A stretch of DNA of 64,000 nt, from the NCBI GenBank assembly GCA_021786575.1, contig JAJYMY010000001.1, positions 1-64,000 of the forward strand, written 5' to 3'. Origin of the DNA: an archaeon. GTDB taxonomy: Archaea; Thermoproteota; Nitrososphaeria; Nitrososphaerales; Gagatemarchaeaceae. The position numbers and the translations under genes were made by a program. Positions 1 to 8,891 of the stretch are shown here, piece after piece. The notes beneath the pieces are model-generated. The model searched no databases. It was not told where the DNA came from and worked only from the letters and a program-made list of their open reading frames with translations. Positions within the stretch are counted from its first letter, which is position 1. Every line of letters begins with the position of its first letter.

Positions 1-343
1 CGTTGGCCCAGGGTGGCCAATCCATCTGACTCGTCCTTGGCCGCACTGATTTGAGCGGCCTCGTCGGAGGTTTCGCCAGGTGGCGCGTCCCCCTGGCCTG
101 GGAGGAGACGGCGCAACGCATATGGCTTCCGCGCCTAATCACCCCGTCGAGCTGCACGTATTCGGGCCGGGATGCCTGGCGTCTCCGCCTTGGGTCCCTG
201 CTGAACGGTCCATGGCAGTGAGCATCATACCCCCCTAGAGCCAGGCTCGTCCAGCGCTTGCTTCGAGGAACAGGCGTGGGACGGCTAGCGCCTGCGTATC
301 GTGGCAAGGAGCGCGTCCTGGCCCATCGAGACGCACGACCCGC
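1..343. other. No recognisable gene at left edge
   Basis: I see no convincing gene in this stretch. A short open minus-strand frame (about 1-116) runs off the left edge with plausible composition, but it matches nothing I recognise. The adjoining sequence is a decayed gene, so this may also be decaying DNA. Confidence 0.4.
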
Positions 344-1203
344 CTAGCCCACCTGATCTCGCCAGCTGTACTCAGGGACGAAACCAAGCACGTTCCGTGT
401 CTTCTCTATCGAGTGGAGGGTCTAGTTGTCATACAGCCTCTTCTTCACAGGGACGCCTGGGAAGGCCGCGCGCAGGACCTCTTCGTCGCTTGAGGACATC
501 ACAGTGTCTGCGTTTGCTATTATGAAAACCTCCGCGCCCTTGATTTTCGCCTCGAGGGCCCTGCGAACTGCCTGCGCGGCGTCCCTGACGTCTATGTACC
601 CCCAGAGGTTTCACTTACGGAGGGTCGGGTCACCCTGGAATTCCCCGAAGGTGGCATAGTCCTTTAGTTCCATTATGTTCGAGAAGCGCAAGCCTACTAT
701 CTTCAGCTCATGGTCCCACCTGCAGTACGCCTCGGCAATCCTTTCACCCACGAGTTTGGTCAGCAAGTAGGCGCTTTCAGGCCGCCCGGCATACTCCTCG
801 TCCACAGGCACGTATGGAGGCGGGACGTCGAACTGGATTCCCAGGACCGTCTCGCTTGAGGCCCACACCAGGTTCTTGATCCCCCGAGCCTGGTCGACGC
901 CTCGAACACGTTGTAAGTGCTCATCACGTTGTTCTCGAAGGTCACAGAATTGGTGAACACCCTGGAGTCAGGGATGGCGACGAGGTGCACTACCCCCTCG
1001 ACCTCGTGGGGGCAACGCTCGACCGCAGAGAGCGTGTCTAGGGCCTGGCCGTAGTCAGCGAGGTCTGCCTGTATGGACGGGCAGAACTCTTCAGCCGGCT
1101 TCACCCTGTCCACGCTGAAGACATCATATCCGTGGGCCTTTAGCTCCCTTACGCATGCCTTCCCAGCCTTCCCGCTGCCCCCGGTGACCACGACCTTTGG
1201 CAT
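344..1203 (-). pseudogene. Broken NAD-dependent sugar epimerase/dehydratase (extended SDR)
   Basis: The N-terminus has the Rossmann start VVVTGGSGKAG, followed by VHLVAIPDSR and a YNVFEAS segment typical of NAD-dependent nucleotide-sugar epimerase-like SDRs. The frame then shifts by one base at a C5 run (881-885). The next frame gives NLVWASSETVLG and SAYLLTKLVGE, where the active-site Tyr-x-x-x-Lys would lie (the visible YLLTK fits). An in-frame TGA follows where TGG (Trp) is expected, before NLWGYIDVRDAAQAV (near 608). A TAG (422-424) interrupts the tail, after which SIEKTRNVLGF and a stop at 344 complete the normal family end. Three independent lesions make this a pseudogene rather than one sequencing error. 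It starts 4 bases after the stop of the upstream hydrolase gene, so it was probably the last gene of that operon. Confidence 0.8.
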
Positions 1204-1207
1204 GCCA

Positions 1208-2617
1208 TCAACTCGGCCACATGGTCTCGACGCGTGGCGGCAAGGGGCCAGACCGCCGATACCTGTACCTCTCGAAGAACATCTCCACCCCGTGCGGGCC
1301 GAAACTGAAGGCGACCTCCATCCTCGCAGCCCCTTCGATGGTGAAGAACCGGGCCTCGCCCCCTTCTTCGCCTTCCGGGACGAGTACTATGTTGTTGCCT
1401 ATGTCTTCGCCCGAAAGCATGAGGAAGCTCCCAACCCTCTTCACCTCGGCGACCAGCGTATCCTTGTAAGTCCTGTACTGACCCTCGAGCTTCCTAAGCA
1501 TGGTTTCCAACTTGACCGCTCTCAGTTCCGCAGGGTCGACCCCCAACATGAGTGACACCGCGGACATCCCTAGCAGACCCATACTATAGCCGGTGCCGTT
1601 CGACAGCAGCACGACTCCTGACCTGGCATCACGGACGTACTCCATGTCGGAGGTGTAGACGTCCAACGAGCCTCCATGGCGGACGACCTTGTGCCCGTGG
1701 AAGTCAGGAATCAGCATAAGACCGTAACCATAGGAGTCCCCCCCATAGTTTTCGACGGGCCACTTCGCGTAGGGCGTTTCCATCTTTGAAAGGATGTCCT
1801 CTGCGACCACCCGCTTCCCCTTGAACTCGCCTCCGTCGATAAGCATGGACACATAGTTCGAAAGATCAGCGGCGCAGCTCATGATCCCGCCAGCCGCGCC
1901 GCTCCCATAGGGGACTGGGGTTGGGGACACCTTCGCCCCTCTTATTGCATAGGGAGTGGCGACGTCGACGTCGGCTGAAACCTCCGATCTGTCGAGGAAC
2001 GTCCTCTTCATTTCCAGCGGCGCCAAGACGTCAGACTTTAGGTATTCGAACCAGTGGTGGCCGCTCACCCTCGAGACTATCTCGCCCAGGAGGACGAACC
2101 CCTCGTTCAGGTAGTGTAGTTTCCCGCCCGGCCTCGACACGGCCCAATCGTCGACGCCGTCGAGGAAAGAAAGCATGTCGTCCAAACTGGCAATGGGGAG
2201 CCAGTGGTGGTACTCCCTGAACGCGCTGAACAGGATGACCTCCAGCGAGCCTAAGCCGGGGATCCCACTCGTGTGAGAGAGGAGGTGGTGCACCTCAACC
2301 CCTTCGAACGCCCTTTGCCTGAACGGGATGAATTTGGTGACCGGGTCGTGGAAATCCATCTTGCCTGACTCCACGAGTTTGCCGACGGCTAGCGCCACGA
2401 AGGACTTCGTGATAGAGCCTATGCCATAGAGGGTCTGTGGGGTCGCGGGACTGGCCCCAGCGGCGTCCTTCCAGCCGAACCCTCTAGAATGCACCACTTC
2501 TCCGTCCTCAATGATTGCGGCGGACACGCTGGGAATCTTTGTCTCGCTCATCTTCGCAAAGACAAGGTCGTCGAACCTTTGGCCGTCGAAGGCTACCACG
2601 GGAAGAGTTGCGGTCAT
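1208..2617 (-). CDS. Serine hydrolase, class C beta-lactamase/penicillin-binding fold
   Basis: This 469-residue protein shows the three signature motifs of the beta-lactamase-related family: SxxK as SITK at residues 68-71, YxN as YLN at 169-171, and HxG as HGG at 314-316. HTSGIPG near residue 115 is also typical. Ser68 would be the nucleophile with Lys71 and Tyr169 as general bases. Family members are esterases, D-amino-acid or dipeptide hydrolases, so no substrate can be assigned. I see no signal peptide, so it is probably cytoplasmic. It lies 29 bases after a membrane-dipeptidase-family gene on the same strand, which suggests a shared role in hydrolysing small peptides or amino-acid derivatives. 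The roughly 100 residues after the catalytic domain are probably the lipocalin-like C-terminal domain seen in this family. Confidence 0.85.
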   Translation of the reverse strand: MTATLPVVAFDGQRFDDLVFAKMSETKIPSVSAAIIEDGEVVHSRGFGWKDAAGASPATPQTLYGIGSITKSFVALAVGKLVESGKMDFHDPVTKFIPFRQRAFEGVEVHHLLSHTSGIPGLGSLEVILFSAFREYHHWLPIASLDDMLSFLDGVDDWAVSRPGGKLHYLNEGFVLLGEIVSRVSGHHWFEYLKSDVLAPLEMKRTFLDRSEVSADVDVATPYAIRGAKVSPTPVPYGSGAAGGIMSCAADLSNYVSMLIDGGEFKGKRVVAEDILSKMETPYAKWPVENYGGDSYGYGLMLIPDFHGHKVVRHGGSLDVYTSDMEYVRDARSGVVLLSNGTGYSMGLLGMSAVSLMLGVDPAELRAVKLETMLRKLEGQYRTYKDTLVAEVKRVGSFLMLSGEDIGNNIVLVPEGEEGGEARFFTIEGAARMEVAFSFGPHGVEMFFERYRYRRSGPLPPRVETMWPS

Positions 2618-2646
2618 CAGGTTAAAAGAGATGCCGAGGTGGCGCT

Positions 2647-3639
2647 TTACCAGTACGTCGAGCGGTCGAGGATGAACCTATGGGCATTCCCGTGCATGAT
2701 CCTGTCCGCTTGGGCAGAAGGCATCCCAGCTTCGACAAGAGACCTCCTGAACTTTCCCACCTTTGAGACGTCGCCCATCCCCTCAGGGGCGCTCGACATC
2801 CCGAGGAAATCGGTCCCCAGAGCAGCCGCGGCTTCGCCGCCGACCCTCGCGAAACGCTTGGCGTGGTCCGTGAGCCTGGCGGCCGTGAAAGGAGGACCGA
2901 TACAGCTCCGGATGAATGTGAGCCCAACTATCCCCCCTCTCCTTCCGGTCTCACGTATCAGGTCGTCCGAGATGTTTCTTTGATTAGGTTGCACGGCTGC
3001 GGAGTTGGAGTGGCTGAAAAATGGGGGGAGGACGGATACGCTCAACGTGTCAGATGATGTCTTCGGCGAAGCGTGGGAAAGGTCGACCATCACGCCGAGC
3101 TTGCCCGCCAGCGCTACCAGTGCCTCTCCTTCACCGGTGAGTCCGTAGTCCTTGGACGAGAGGCACGATGCTGCGAACTTGTTGTCATAGTTCCAGGTGA
3201 GCCCGATGGAACGGACTCCGAGGTTGAAGAAGACCTCGAGGTCCTCAGGTTCTCCGAGGGCTTCGCACCCTTCGATGTGGAGGACAATCCCGACACGGTC
3301 TCCGAGAGACTCCATATCCTCCCTGGTCCTGATTATCCTGAGGTCCTTCTGGTGCATCTTTTCTAGAGCGTAATATATCTTGATCAGTTCGATGGCGACG
3401 TCCCGAGGGGACACGAGGGCGGAAGAGGAGGACCATCGCCCATACATCTCCTCCATTGCGGCTATCTTCCTCAGATTGAGGCTCCCGAGGAGCGGGAAGA
3501 TCGAGCCTATGACGATGGACATCCCTGCCTTCCTGTATTTGGGCAAGTCAGCCTGGCGCCCACGCATGTTTTCCGAAAACGGCTTGGAGCCTCCCGTCAA
3601 GTAATAGTAACCTATGTCCTCGTGAAGGTCCACGACCAC
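2647..3639 (-). CDS. Membrane-dipeptidase family (peptidase M19) metallohydrolase
   Basis: Length is 330 residues, normal for M19 renal-dipeptidase-like enzymes. The zinc-site pattern is visible in order: DLHED at residues 4-8 (His6, Asp8), the bridging Glu in HIEGCEAL near residue 123, His in MVDLSHAS near residue 188, and His in FFSHSNSAA near residue 211. RSIGLTWNYDN is a family hallmark. It would hydrolyse dipeptides, possibly with a D-residue at the second position. No signal peptide is visible. It is the first gene of a minus-strand group with the serine hydrolase and the broken epimerase. Substrate is unknown. Confidence 0.87.
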   Translation of the reverse strand: MVVDLHEDIGYYYLTGGSKPFSENMRGRQADLPKYRKAGMSIVIGSIFPLLGSLNLRKIAAMEEMYGRWSSSSALVSPRDVAIELIKIYYALEKMHQKDLRIIRTREDMESLGDRVGIVLHIEGCEALGEPEDLEVFFNLGVRSIGLTWNYDNKFAASCLSSKDYGLTGEGEALVALAGKLGVMVDLSHASPKTSSDTLSVSVLPPFFSHSNSAAVQPNQRNISDDLIRETGRRGGIVGLTFIRSCIGPPFTAARLTDHAKRFARVGGEAAAALGTDFLGMSSAPEGMGDVSKVGKFRRSLVEAGMPSAQADRIMHGNAHRFILDRSTYW

Positions 3640-3770
3640 CCTTCTGACGGGTTCGAGACGTGATTTAACTGTCTCTGACTCAGGTTCTGGCGTTCACGCT
3701 GCTGTCCCGAACTGAGGGATCTGACGCACCGAGTCGGAGGAACCGCCTTGATGGACCTGATCCCCGGCTG

Positions 3771-5618
3771 CTATCTTACACTGCGGCGGTGGCGAGTTCG
3801 TGCGCTAAGGGCGACCACGTCGAAGAGTATCTTCCTAGAGTTGATCGTCACCCCCCGGGCGTAGAATCTATCTTCGATGGCGAGGTTCCTGAGGTCATAT
3901 CCGCCCTTCTCGTGGAAGTCGTACCTCTCGAAGGAAAGGGAATCTGACAAATAGGTCTCGAGTAGCGCCGGGTCAGGGTCCACGACGACCTTCGGAGGGA
4001 TTGGCTCTTTCTTAGAAGCGAGGAGAAGGTCGTTCAGAGATCCACACGCAGCCCCGTAGTTCTTCCAGGCCTCCTCCACGAACCGCGGGAAGATGCCGTT
4101 GGCGGACATCTTCGCCTTGAAGGAGCCGTCCGCGTCTTCGGAGTACATCTTCAGGAGATGTGCCTTGATGTTGAGCTCGCTGGACCTGTCCATCCTGTAA
4201 AGGAACTGCTGGGCAGAGCGCTCGTAGTCAACTTTGTAGGCATGGTTGAGCGAGTCCCCGAAGGCCCCGGAAGCTAAGAAGAACCCAGCCATTTCGTAGT
4301 CGTTCATGACGAGCGCGTCTGAGATTAGGTGCGCGAAGTCTGGGTCGTAGGGGATTTCGCTCATCAGCGAGCCCTTCCGGGTGATGCCCCGCGGGCTGAG
4401 CCTTATCGCTCCTATGCTCGCCAGCCAGTCCTCCGCGAACCCTACCTCCTTGTGGTTCACCCTCGACATGAACTCTAGACTGGAGAGGTCAAGGCCGTAC
4501 TTGGCCATAAGGAGGACAAGGTCGAAAGGGGTCTCCGTCTCGAGGTCCTTGTGGACAGGGGCCGGATCAATCCTCTTCGGGACCGGCGTGCTGGTGAGTA
4601 TGACCGCCCGGCCCGGCTTGAACCGGCCGACCCTCCCCATCATCTGGAGGAGCGAATTGTTGTCTAGCTTGCCGTATTTGAGTGTCTTCTGGCCCAAGTT
4701 GTCCTTGCTGCTGATGACGTCGTTGAATATCAGTACGTTGTCCAGGTATATGTTCACTGACGAGGCGATGACGTTGGTGGCGAAGACTTTCAGACTCCTT
4801 TCTCGTTCCGCCCTCCGCTGGATCTTGTTCACCTCAGAGCCATCCAGCCCCCCGTGGATGTACACCCCCCCGTAGCTTCCCGCATACTTCTCTACGAGCC
4901 GCCTCGTGGGGAGGAAGACCAGCCAGGATTCGTCTTTGGGTTGCGCGTACAAGTATCTTGAGAGGGTGTCGAACATGGCGTCGAGGTTGCGGACCTGCTC
5001 CACTTCGAGGCTCACCTGGTACCTCTTACCACTGACAGAGTGAAGCTTAGAGATTCCAAGGAAGCGCAGGAATTCCTTTGGATCGATGGTCGCGCTCATC
5101 ACCCTGAACAGGTTCTTCGCCTCATGTTCTCCCTTCTTCGCCAAGGACATGCAGAGCTCCAGTTGTGAGGTCATCTGATGACTTTCGTCGAAGTAAATCG
5201 AGGTATCTGTGACGGAGCGGTCTGCCAACATCCTGATGAGGACGCCATCGGTGACGATCTTGATCATCCCGCCTACGTTGACCTTCGTGTCCTTCGTAAT
5301 GACAGCCAGGTGCTCCTTGACCTCTGGGTGCAAGGCCTCCAGAGAGTAGTAGAGAGCGTTGCACGACGCTCTCGACGGCTCCCTGACGATGACCTGCCGA
5401 GACCTCCCCGACCTCTCGAATTCGTGGATTGGGACCACGGTGCTCTTTCCTGTCCCAACCTCCCCCAGGAGGACGAAGTGGTCAGAGAAGTCGATCGAAT
5501 CGAGAACTGAGAAGATTGGGAGGTCCGGCGCTGCCTTTGGGCGCGGGGGGCTGCCACTCCCGTCAGATTCTTCCAGGACGACGTGCTCGAAGGTGTCGTC
5601 CTCGCCAGACTCGTTCAA
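3771..5618 (-). CDS. DExH-box superfamily 2 ATP-dependent helicase
   Basis: Walker A is GEVGTGKST at residues 52-60, Walker B is DESH at 144-147, and motif III is SAT at 175-177. The arginine-finger motif VI reads QMMGRVGR in the second half. This motif set places it in the DEAH/NS3-like group of superfamily 2 (RNA or DNA unwinding by ATP hydrolysis). At 615 residues it is shorter than HrpA. After the two RecA lobes there is an alpha-helical region of about 200 residues that I cannot name. The first 30 residues are acidic and low-complexity. It stands alone between two unrelated stretches. The NTPase/helicase call is secure but the substrate is not. Confidence 0.82.
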   Translation of the reverse strand: MNESGEDDTFEHVVLEESDGSGSPPRPKAAPDLPIFSVLDSIDFSDHFVLLGEVGTGKSTVVPIHEFERSGRSRQVIVREPSRASCNALYYSLEALHPEVKEHLAVITKDTKVNVGGMIKIVTDGVLIRMLADRSVTDTSIYFDESHQMTSQLELCMSLAKKGEHEAKNLFRVMSATIDPKEFLRFLGISKLHSVSGKRYQVSLEVEQVRNLDAMFDTLSRYLYAQPKDESWLVFLPTRRLVEKYAGSYGGVYIHGGLDGSEVNKIQRRAERERSLKVFATNVIASSVNIYLDNVLIFNDVISSKDNLGQKTLKYGKLDNNSLLQMMGRVGRFKPGRAVILTSTPVPKRIDPAPVHKDLETETPFDLVLLMAKYGLDLSSLEFMSRVNHKEVGFAEDWLASIGAIRLSPRGITRKGSLMSEIPYDPDFAHLISDALVMNDYEMAGFFLASGAFGDSLNHAYKVDYERSAQQFLYRMDRSSELNIKAHLLKMYSEDADGSFKAKMSANGIFPRFVEEAWKNYGAACGSLNDLLLASKKEPIPPKVVVDPDPALLETYLSDSLSFERYDFHEKGGYDLRNLAIEDRFYARGVTINSRKILFDVVALSARTRHRRSVR

Positions 5619-6525
5619 GACGCCTCTGGAGGAGAGCCCGCGTTGGGACCGATTTTAACATAGGGCACGCGTTGCCTGCTGATACATCGCCTCATGCGCG
5701 GAGGGCCTTCGCAGGTCGCACCTTGACCGGGTCTGGCCGCGTCGAGCGTGCTCGCGGTTAGGTAGAGTTGACTCCCTTCAGGCCTTCGTGAAGGCCGACG
5801 TCAGGGTGCGGGGTTCCTCGGATATGGCCGTTCGCAGGGCGCACCGGCGTGGAGGACAATCAGTTTGTCCGTTCCCCCAGTACACATCATGACCAGAGGA
5901 AGAGCCATTTGGGAAGTCAAGGGAGGGAAACTCACGGAGAAACGGCTCATGGAAAGCGGGCGCTCCCACGTGACCCCCTCGCATGCGTGGAGGTAGGGGG
6001 GTAACGACGTAAGCTCGGTCCGGAAGAGCCTTCCACCGCATCGACCATAGACCAAGGCACATCGAGGCCTCATTTGAAAGTAACAGGATAACGCAGAGGG
6101 TAACGTCCCTTACGTCTGCATGAGACGCCGCAAAGGATGATGGGTACAGCAAGGGATAATGGTGTCATCGACCAACCAGAGAAGGACGAGGTCGAAGACA
6201 TCCCCAACCCCGAGACACGAGGGAGTAGCAACTCATCGCGCAACGATGCAGGCGTTCGGGAAGGGTTCGGGCCCGTACTCGCAACCCCGCCCTGCAATGG
6301 CAAAAGACAGGCGTGACGAGCAGTCAGTTACGCCAAACCAGGCAGGCTCACAAGCAGAACTGGCGGGTCTTAGCTCAATGACGGAGCCTTCGCGCTCCTG
6401 TTTCCACGATTGGCATAGAACCCTTCATGTAAGAGGAGCTTGGTGAACGAGCAGAGACGCGAAGAGGCAGTTTCCGCCCACCATGGCGATTTCGATGAAG
6501 CGTAGCCTGATCTGACGGTAGTGAC
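5619..6525. other. Long stretch without recognisable gene
   Basis: About 900 bases. Open frames here are short, biased and overlapping on both strands, and none has a family motif or convincing start. One plus-strand piece near 5890-5970 has gene-like composition, which hints at decayed coding sequence. I see no tRNA, repeat array or clear promoter. Confidence 0.4.
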
Positions 6526-7284
6526 TCACGGCTGGCGTGGGTTGACCACGGAGGGGTACCCAACCATCCCAATCTCCCGATATGACTCAACTCCTTCTCT
6601 CGCTACAAACACGAGTATCACCGCGGTGGCGAGGTAATCAGCCCACCACAACCCGAAGTAGAACTCCGCGATTAGGCCGGCGAGTAGAGCCAACGACATG
6701 AAGAAACAAGTCGCCGAAGCAACGGCGTCGACGGAGAGCGGGAGACATCTTGTCTCCCGCCCAATCGTTCTCTTCTCCAGCCAAAGGTACGGCATGACAA
6801 GGACCGCTCCGACGGCGATGGCCATTCCTAACAATGTGCCTTCTGGCCTGAAGCCTGACATGTACGAGTAGACCGCGCCGACGCTGACCGTCGGCACCAA
6901 GGCGAAGAGCATGACGGTGGCTGCCAGGGCTGTCCTTCTTCCCAACCCGGCTGAACCGGCGACGTCTCCGTTGAGATGGCTGAATACTACGATCGCTGAC
7001 AAAAGTTCGACCACGCTGTCACCCCCAAACGCGAGGAGCGCGAAGCTCCCTGAGACGGCGCCAATGACAATAGAGCCTGATATCTCGGCTGTCATCCAAA
7101 GCGAGCCAAGGTATTCGATGGAGATGGCCCTCCTGAGCCTCCCCTTCCTCCATTCCACATGGCTCTCCGGACAGCAGCATCCGACGCAATTAGAACACTG
7201 CTCTGGCGCGGAGCAGGTCTCGCATGAACTCTCACTGCATCCGCATGAGCTGCATGAGGTAGCAGAAGCCTCCGAAGTGAGCAA
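6526..7284 (-). CDS. Cation-efflux (CDF)-like membrane protein with Cys-rich N-terminus
   Basis: 252 residues. The first 40 residues hold ten cysteines (positions 11, 14, 16, 21, 24, 30, 33, 36, 37, 38) before a basic region. About six hydrophobic segments follow. GSFALLAFGGDSVVELLSA in the second segment resembles the metal-binding helix of cation diffusion facilitators. SVDAVASATCFF in the fifth occupies the place of the second CDF metal-site helix, though the usual HxxxD is reduced to SxxxD-like residues. A metal transport or sensing role is inferred: the cysteines could bind soft metals such as Zn, Cd or Cu. The start is a TTG chosen because the frame closes upstream. The flanking DNA looks decayed. 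Confidence 0.6.
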   Translation of the reverse strand: MLTSEASATSCSSCGCSESSCETCSAPEQCSNCVGCCCPESHVEWRKGRLRRAISIEYLGSLWMTAEISGSIVIGAVSGSFALLAFGGDSVVELLSAIVVFSHLNGDVAGSAGLGRRTALAATVMLFALVPTVSVGAVYSYMSGFRPEGTLLGMAIAVGAVLVMPYLWLEKRTIGRETRCLPLSVDAVASATCFFMSLALLAGLIAEFYFGLWWADYLATAVILVFVAREGVESYREIGMVGYPSVVNPRQP

Positions 7285-7626
7285 CTGCCAGGAGACCGGG
7301 AGCCGTGGCTTATCAATCTGGTTCCGGGTCAGGGCGGCGAGCTCTGAAAGTGATTGGACCTGATTGTCGTGTGAGTCGGATACTGTCGAACGCGGCTCTC
7401 GGAGGGAGAATGGCGAGAAATGTCAGACTGGGCAGGTGAGGGAAGGACGGCACGGAGAAAAGGTCGTTAACAGAAGGATAGCCGATGCGGGCAAGAGAGA
7501 TGCCCCATAGGCGTCTGGTACCATCTCCAGCCTCGGAAGGGGACCGAAGCGCTGATAGACGACGAAGATGGAGTCAAGAAGCGACAGAATGACGCATGCC
7601 TACCAGCATGAAGGAGAGTTTCAGAG

Positions 7627-7787
7627 TGGCAGGACGCGGAGGCAATTAAGGGCGCGGGAGTCACGGAAGGGCTGACGGTCGCCGACCTCGGATGCGGGCA
7701 GGATCCTTCACCATGCCTATGACGTCGATGGTACGAACGAGCGGGAGGGTTCAGGTAGACCACCGTCTGGAAGCGGGGCCGTACCAC
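7627..7787 (+). pseudogene. Remnant of a class I SAM-dependent methyltransferase
   Basis: Frame 1 reads AIKGAGVTEGLTVADLGCG, which is motif I of class I methyltransferases with its usual lead-in. A frameshift close to 7700 moves the expected continuation to another frame: SFTMPMTSMV, then TSGRVQVDHRLEA (normally G-x-V-x-x-VD, motif II). No start or remaining two thirds of the protein is found. This is the N-terminal core of a methyltransferase gene in an advanced state of decay. Confidence 0.55.
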
Positions 7788-7943
7788 TCGGGGTCGTAGC
7801 CAGACGGACGTCCACTTGGTTTCGAGATCCTATCGCTGATAAGGACACCTAGCGTGTTTCTAAGCGTGGTCGAACTTTAGCTTCCTGGGTCAGTGGCCAC
7901 CCCTTTACTAATGGATGCGGAGACGGCATACCTCGGACGAGAC

Positions 7944-7972
7944 TCGGACCTGCAGGTGCGGGCCTAAGCACT
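7944..7972. repeat. 29-bp direct repeat, copy 1 (left of vapBC)
   Basis: This sequence begins TCGGACCTGCAG and ends GGGCCTAAGCACT. It recurs at 8752-8780 with a single mismatch (G versus A at position 13). The two copies are in the same orientation and bracket the VapBC genes. Confidence 0.85.
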
Positions 7973-8006
7973 TTCAGAAATCTATCCAGCCCCACTCTAG
8001 GAGCAG

Positions 8007-8414
8007 CTAGCTACCGACTCGCTCGACTTTCAGATCCTTAACACGGTCGAACTCTACATCGCTTCCTGTGAGGAGCGTTCCCCTGCGCAGGAGAGCTGTT
8101 GAAGCAGCGAAGGCGTCGGCGAGGGAGAGGGCGTTGTCCGCCTTTATCGCCGCAGCTTCCCTCCACAGAGGAGAGTTGTCAGTGACGGGCACGATCTTGA
8201 CCCCGAAACTCCTCAGGTTCCTCTCCTTCTCCTCAGCCGTAGTCTTGCTGATTCTTCGCAGGATGTAGTGGAACTCGGCTAGGTTGACGATGTTCAGGAA
8301 GCCTTTCGCCTCTCCCCTGGATATTTGTTCCAGATAGGATTCAACCCTGTCCGACCCACCCTCCCCCAGGTAGAAAACCAGCAAAGCCTGAGTGTCTAAG
8401 ACGATGGAGCGCAA
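8007..8414 (-). CDS. vapC: VapC-type PIN-domain ribonuclease toxin
   Basis: 135 residues, normal for a VapC toxin. The acidic PIN-site residues appear in order: Asp7 in VLDTQALLVF, a Glu in NLAEFHYIL near residue 47, and the aspartates of LSLADAFAAS near residues 98-100. The last Asp is probably in LLTGSDVEFD. VapC proteins cleave specific RNAs, often tRNA or rRNA, and are silenced by their antitoxin. The start is a TTG that directly follows the antitoxin stop (TAG at 8415-8417). A strong GGAGGTG ribosome site lies inside the antitoxin end, so translation of the pair is coupled. Confidence 0.87.
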   Translation of the reverse strand: MRSIVLDTQALLVFYLGEGGSDRVESYLEQISRGEAKGFLNIVNLAEFHYILRRISKTTAEEKERNLRSFGVKIVPVTDNSPLWREAAAIKADNALSLADAFAASTALLRRGTLLTGSDVEFDRVKDLKVERVGS

Positions 8415-8681
8415 CTATCTGTCCCCACCTCCTTCCAAGAGCCCCTTCTCTCTGGTGGACTCGGCCCTTCTGACATCCCCCATGACTTCCTTCGATGATT
8501 TGCCCTTGAAGGCGGACCTCAGGGATCCCTTCTCCATCGACGGACTGGGCAGTGGTTTCAACAAGACCCCTTCTTCGGTATCCTCGACGAGCGCCTTCCT
8601 GCCGATGCCATGCCTTTCGCGCATTTTCTTGGGTATCGTCGCCTGGCCTTTCCTCGTCACCGTAACGACTGCTTCGGCCAT
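8415..8681 (-). CDS. vapB: AbrB/SpoVT-type antitoxin (VapB)
   Basis: 88 residues with the swapped-hairpin AbrB signature VTVTRKGQATIPKKMRERHGI at the N-terminus, followed by a charged tail that would wrap the PIN toxin. It would neutralise the adjacent VapC and repress the operon. The ATG at 8681 is preceded by a perfect 15-base inverted repeat at 8697-8711, a good candidate operator. The gene abuts vapC with no spacer. Confidence 0.87.
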   Translation of the reverse strand: MAEAVVTVTRKGQATIPKKMRERHGIGRKALVEDTEEGVLLKPLPSPSMEKGSLRSAFKGKSSKEVMGDVRRAESTREKGLLEGGGDR

Positions 8682-8696
8682 GGGTAATGATTCTAG

Positions 8697-8711
8697 TTAA
8701 GTAATACTTAA
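8697..8711. promoter_or_regulatory. Palindromic operator/promoter of vapBC
   Basis: TTAAGTAATACTTAA is a perfect inverted repeat (7-base arms around a single central base) centred 23 bases before the vapB start. Its AT-rich core could double as a TATA element. An autoregulatory AbrB-type site is the natural reading, but this is inferred. Confidence 0.55.
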
Positions 8712-8751
8712 GGACTCGGTAATATTGCCTCCGTCATCTGGCAGCATTGAT

Positions 8752-8780
8752 TCGGACCTGCAGATGCGGGCCTAAGCACT
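8752..8780. repeat. 29-bp direct repeat, copy 2 (right of vapBC)
   Basis: Second copy of the repeat at 7944-7972, with 28 of 29 bases identical and the same orientation. The 779 bases between the copies contain only vapBC and its promoter. Outside the 29 bases similarity fades quickly. Confidence 0.85.
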
Positions 8781-8891
8781 CTCTCGAAGATGTCAGGCTT
8801 CTACCTTTGCCTAACTCAACAATCTTTCGCCATTCAACATTGTGCCGATAGTCACGAACGACCCCTGAAGGCGTCCTCTTCAAAGTGGGGT

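Noticed and set aside
1-116. A minus-strand partial gene at the left edge
   Set aside because: Composition is plausible but it is under 40 codons, has no motif and no supported start.
422-424. TAG codons (422-424, 12868-12870) as pyrrolysine
   Set aside because: One is in a gene with two other lesions and the other is the third codon of a small ORF; neither encodes a methylamine methyltransferase and no pyl gene is in view.
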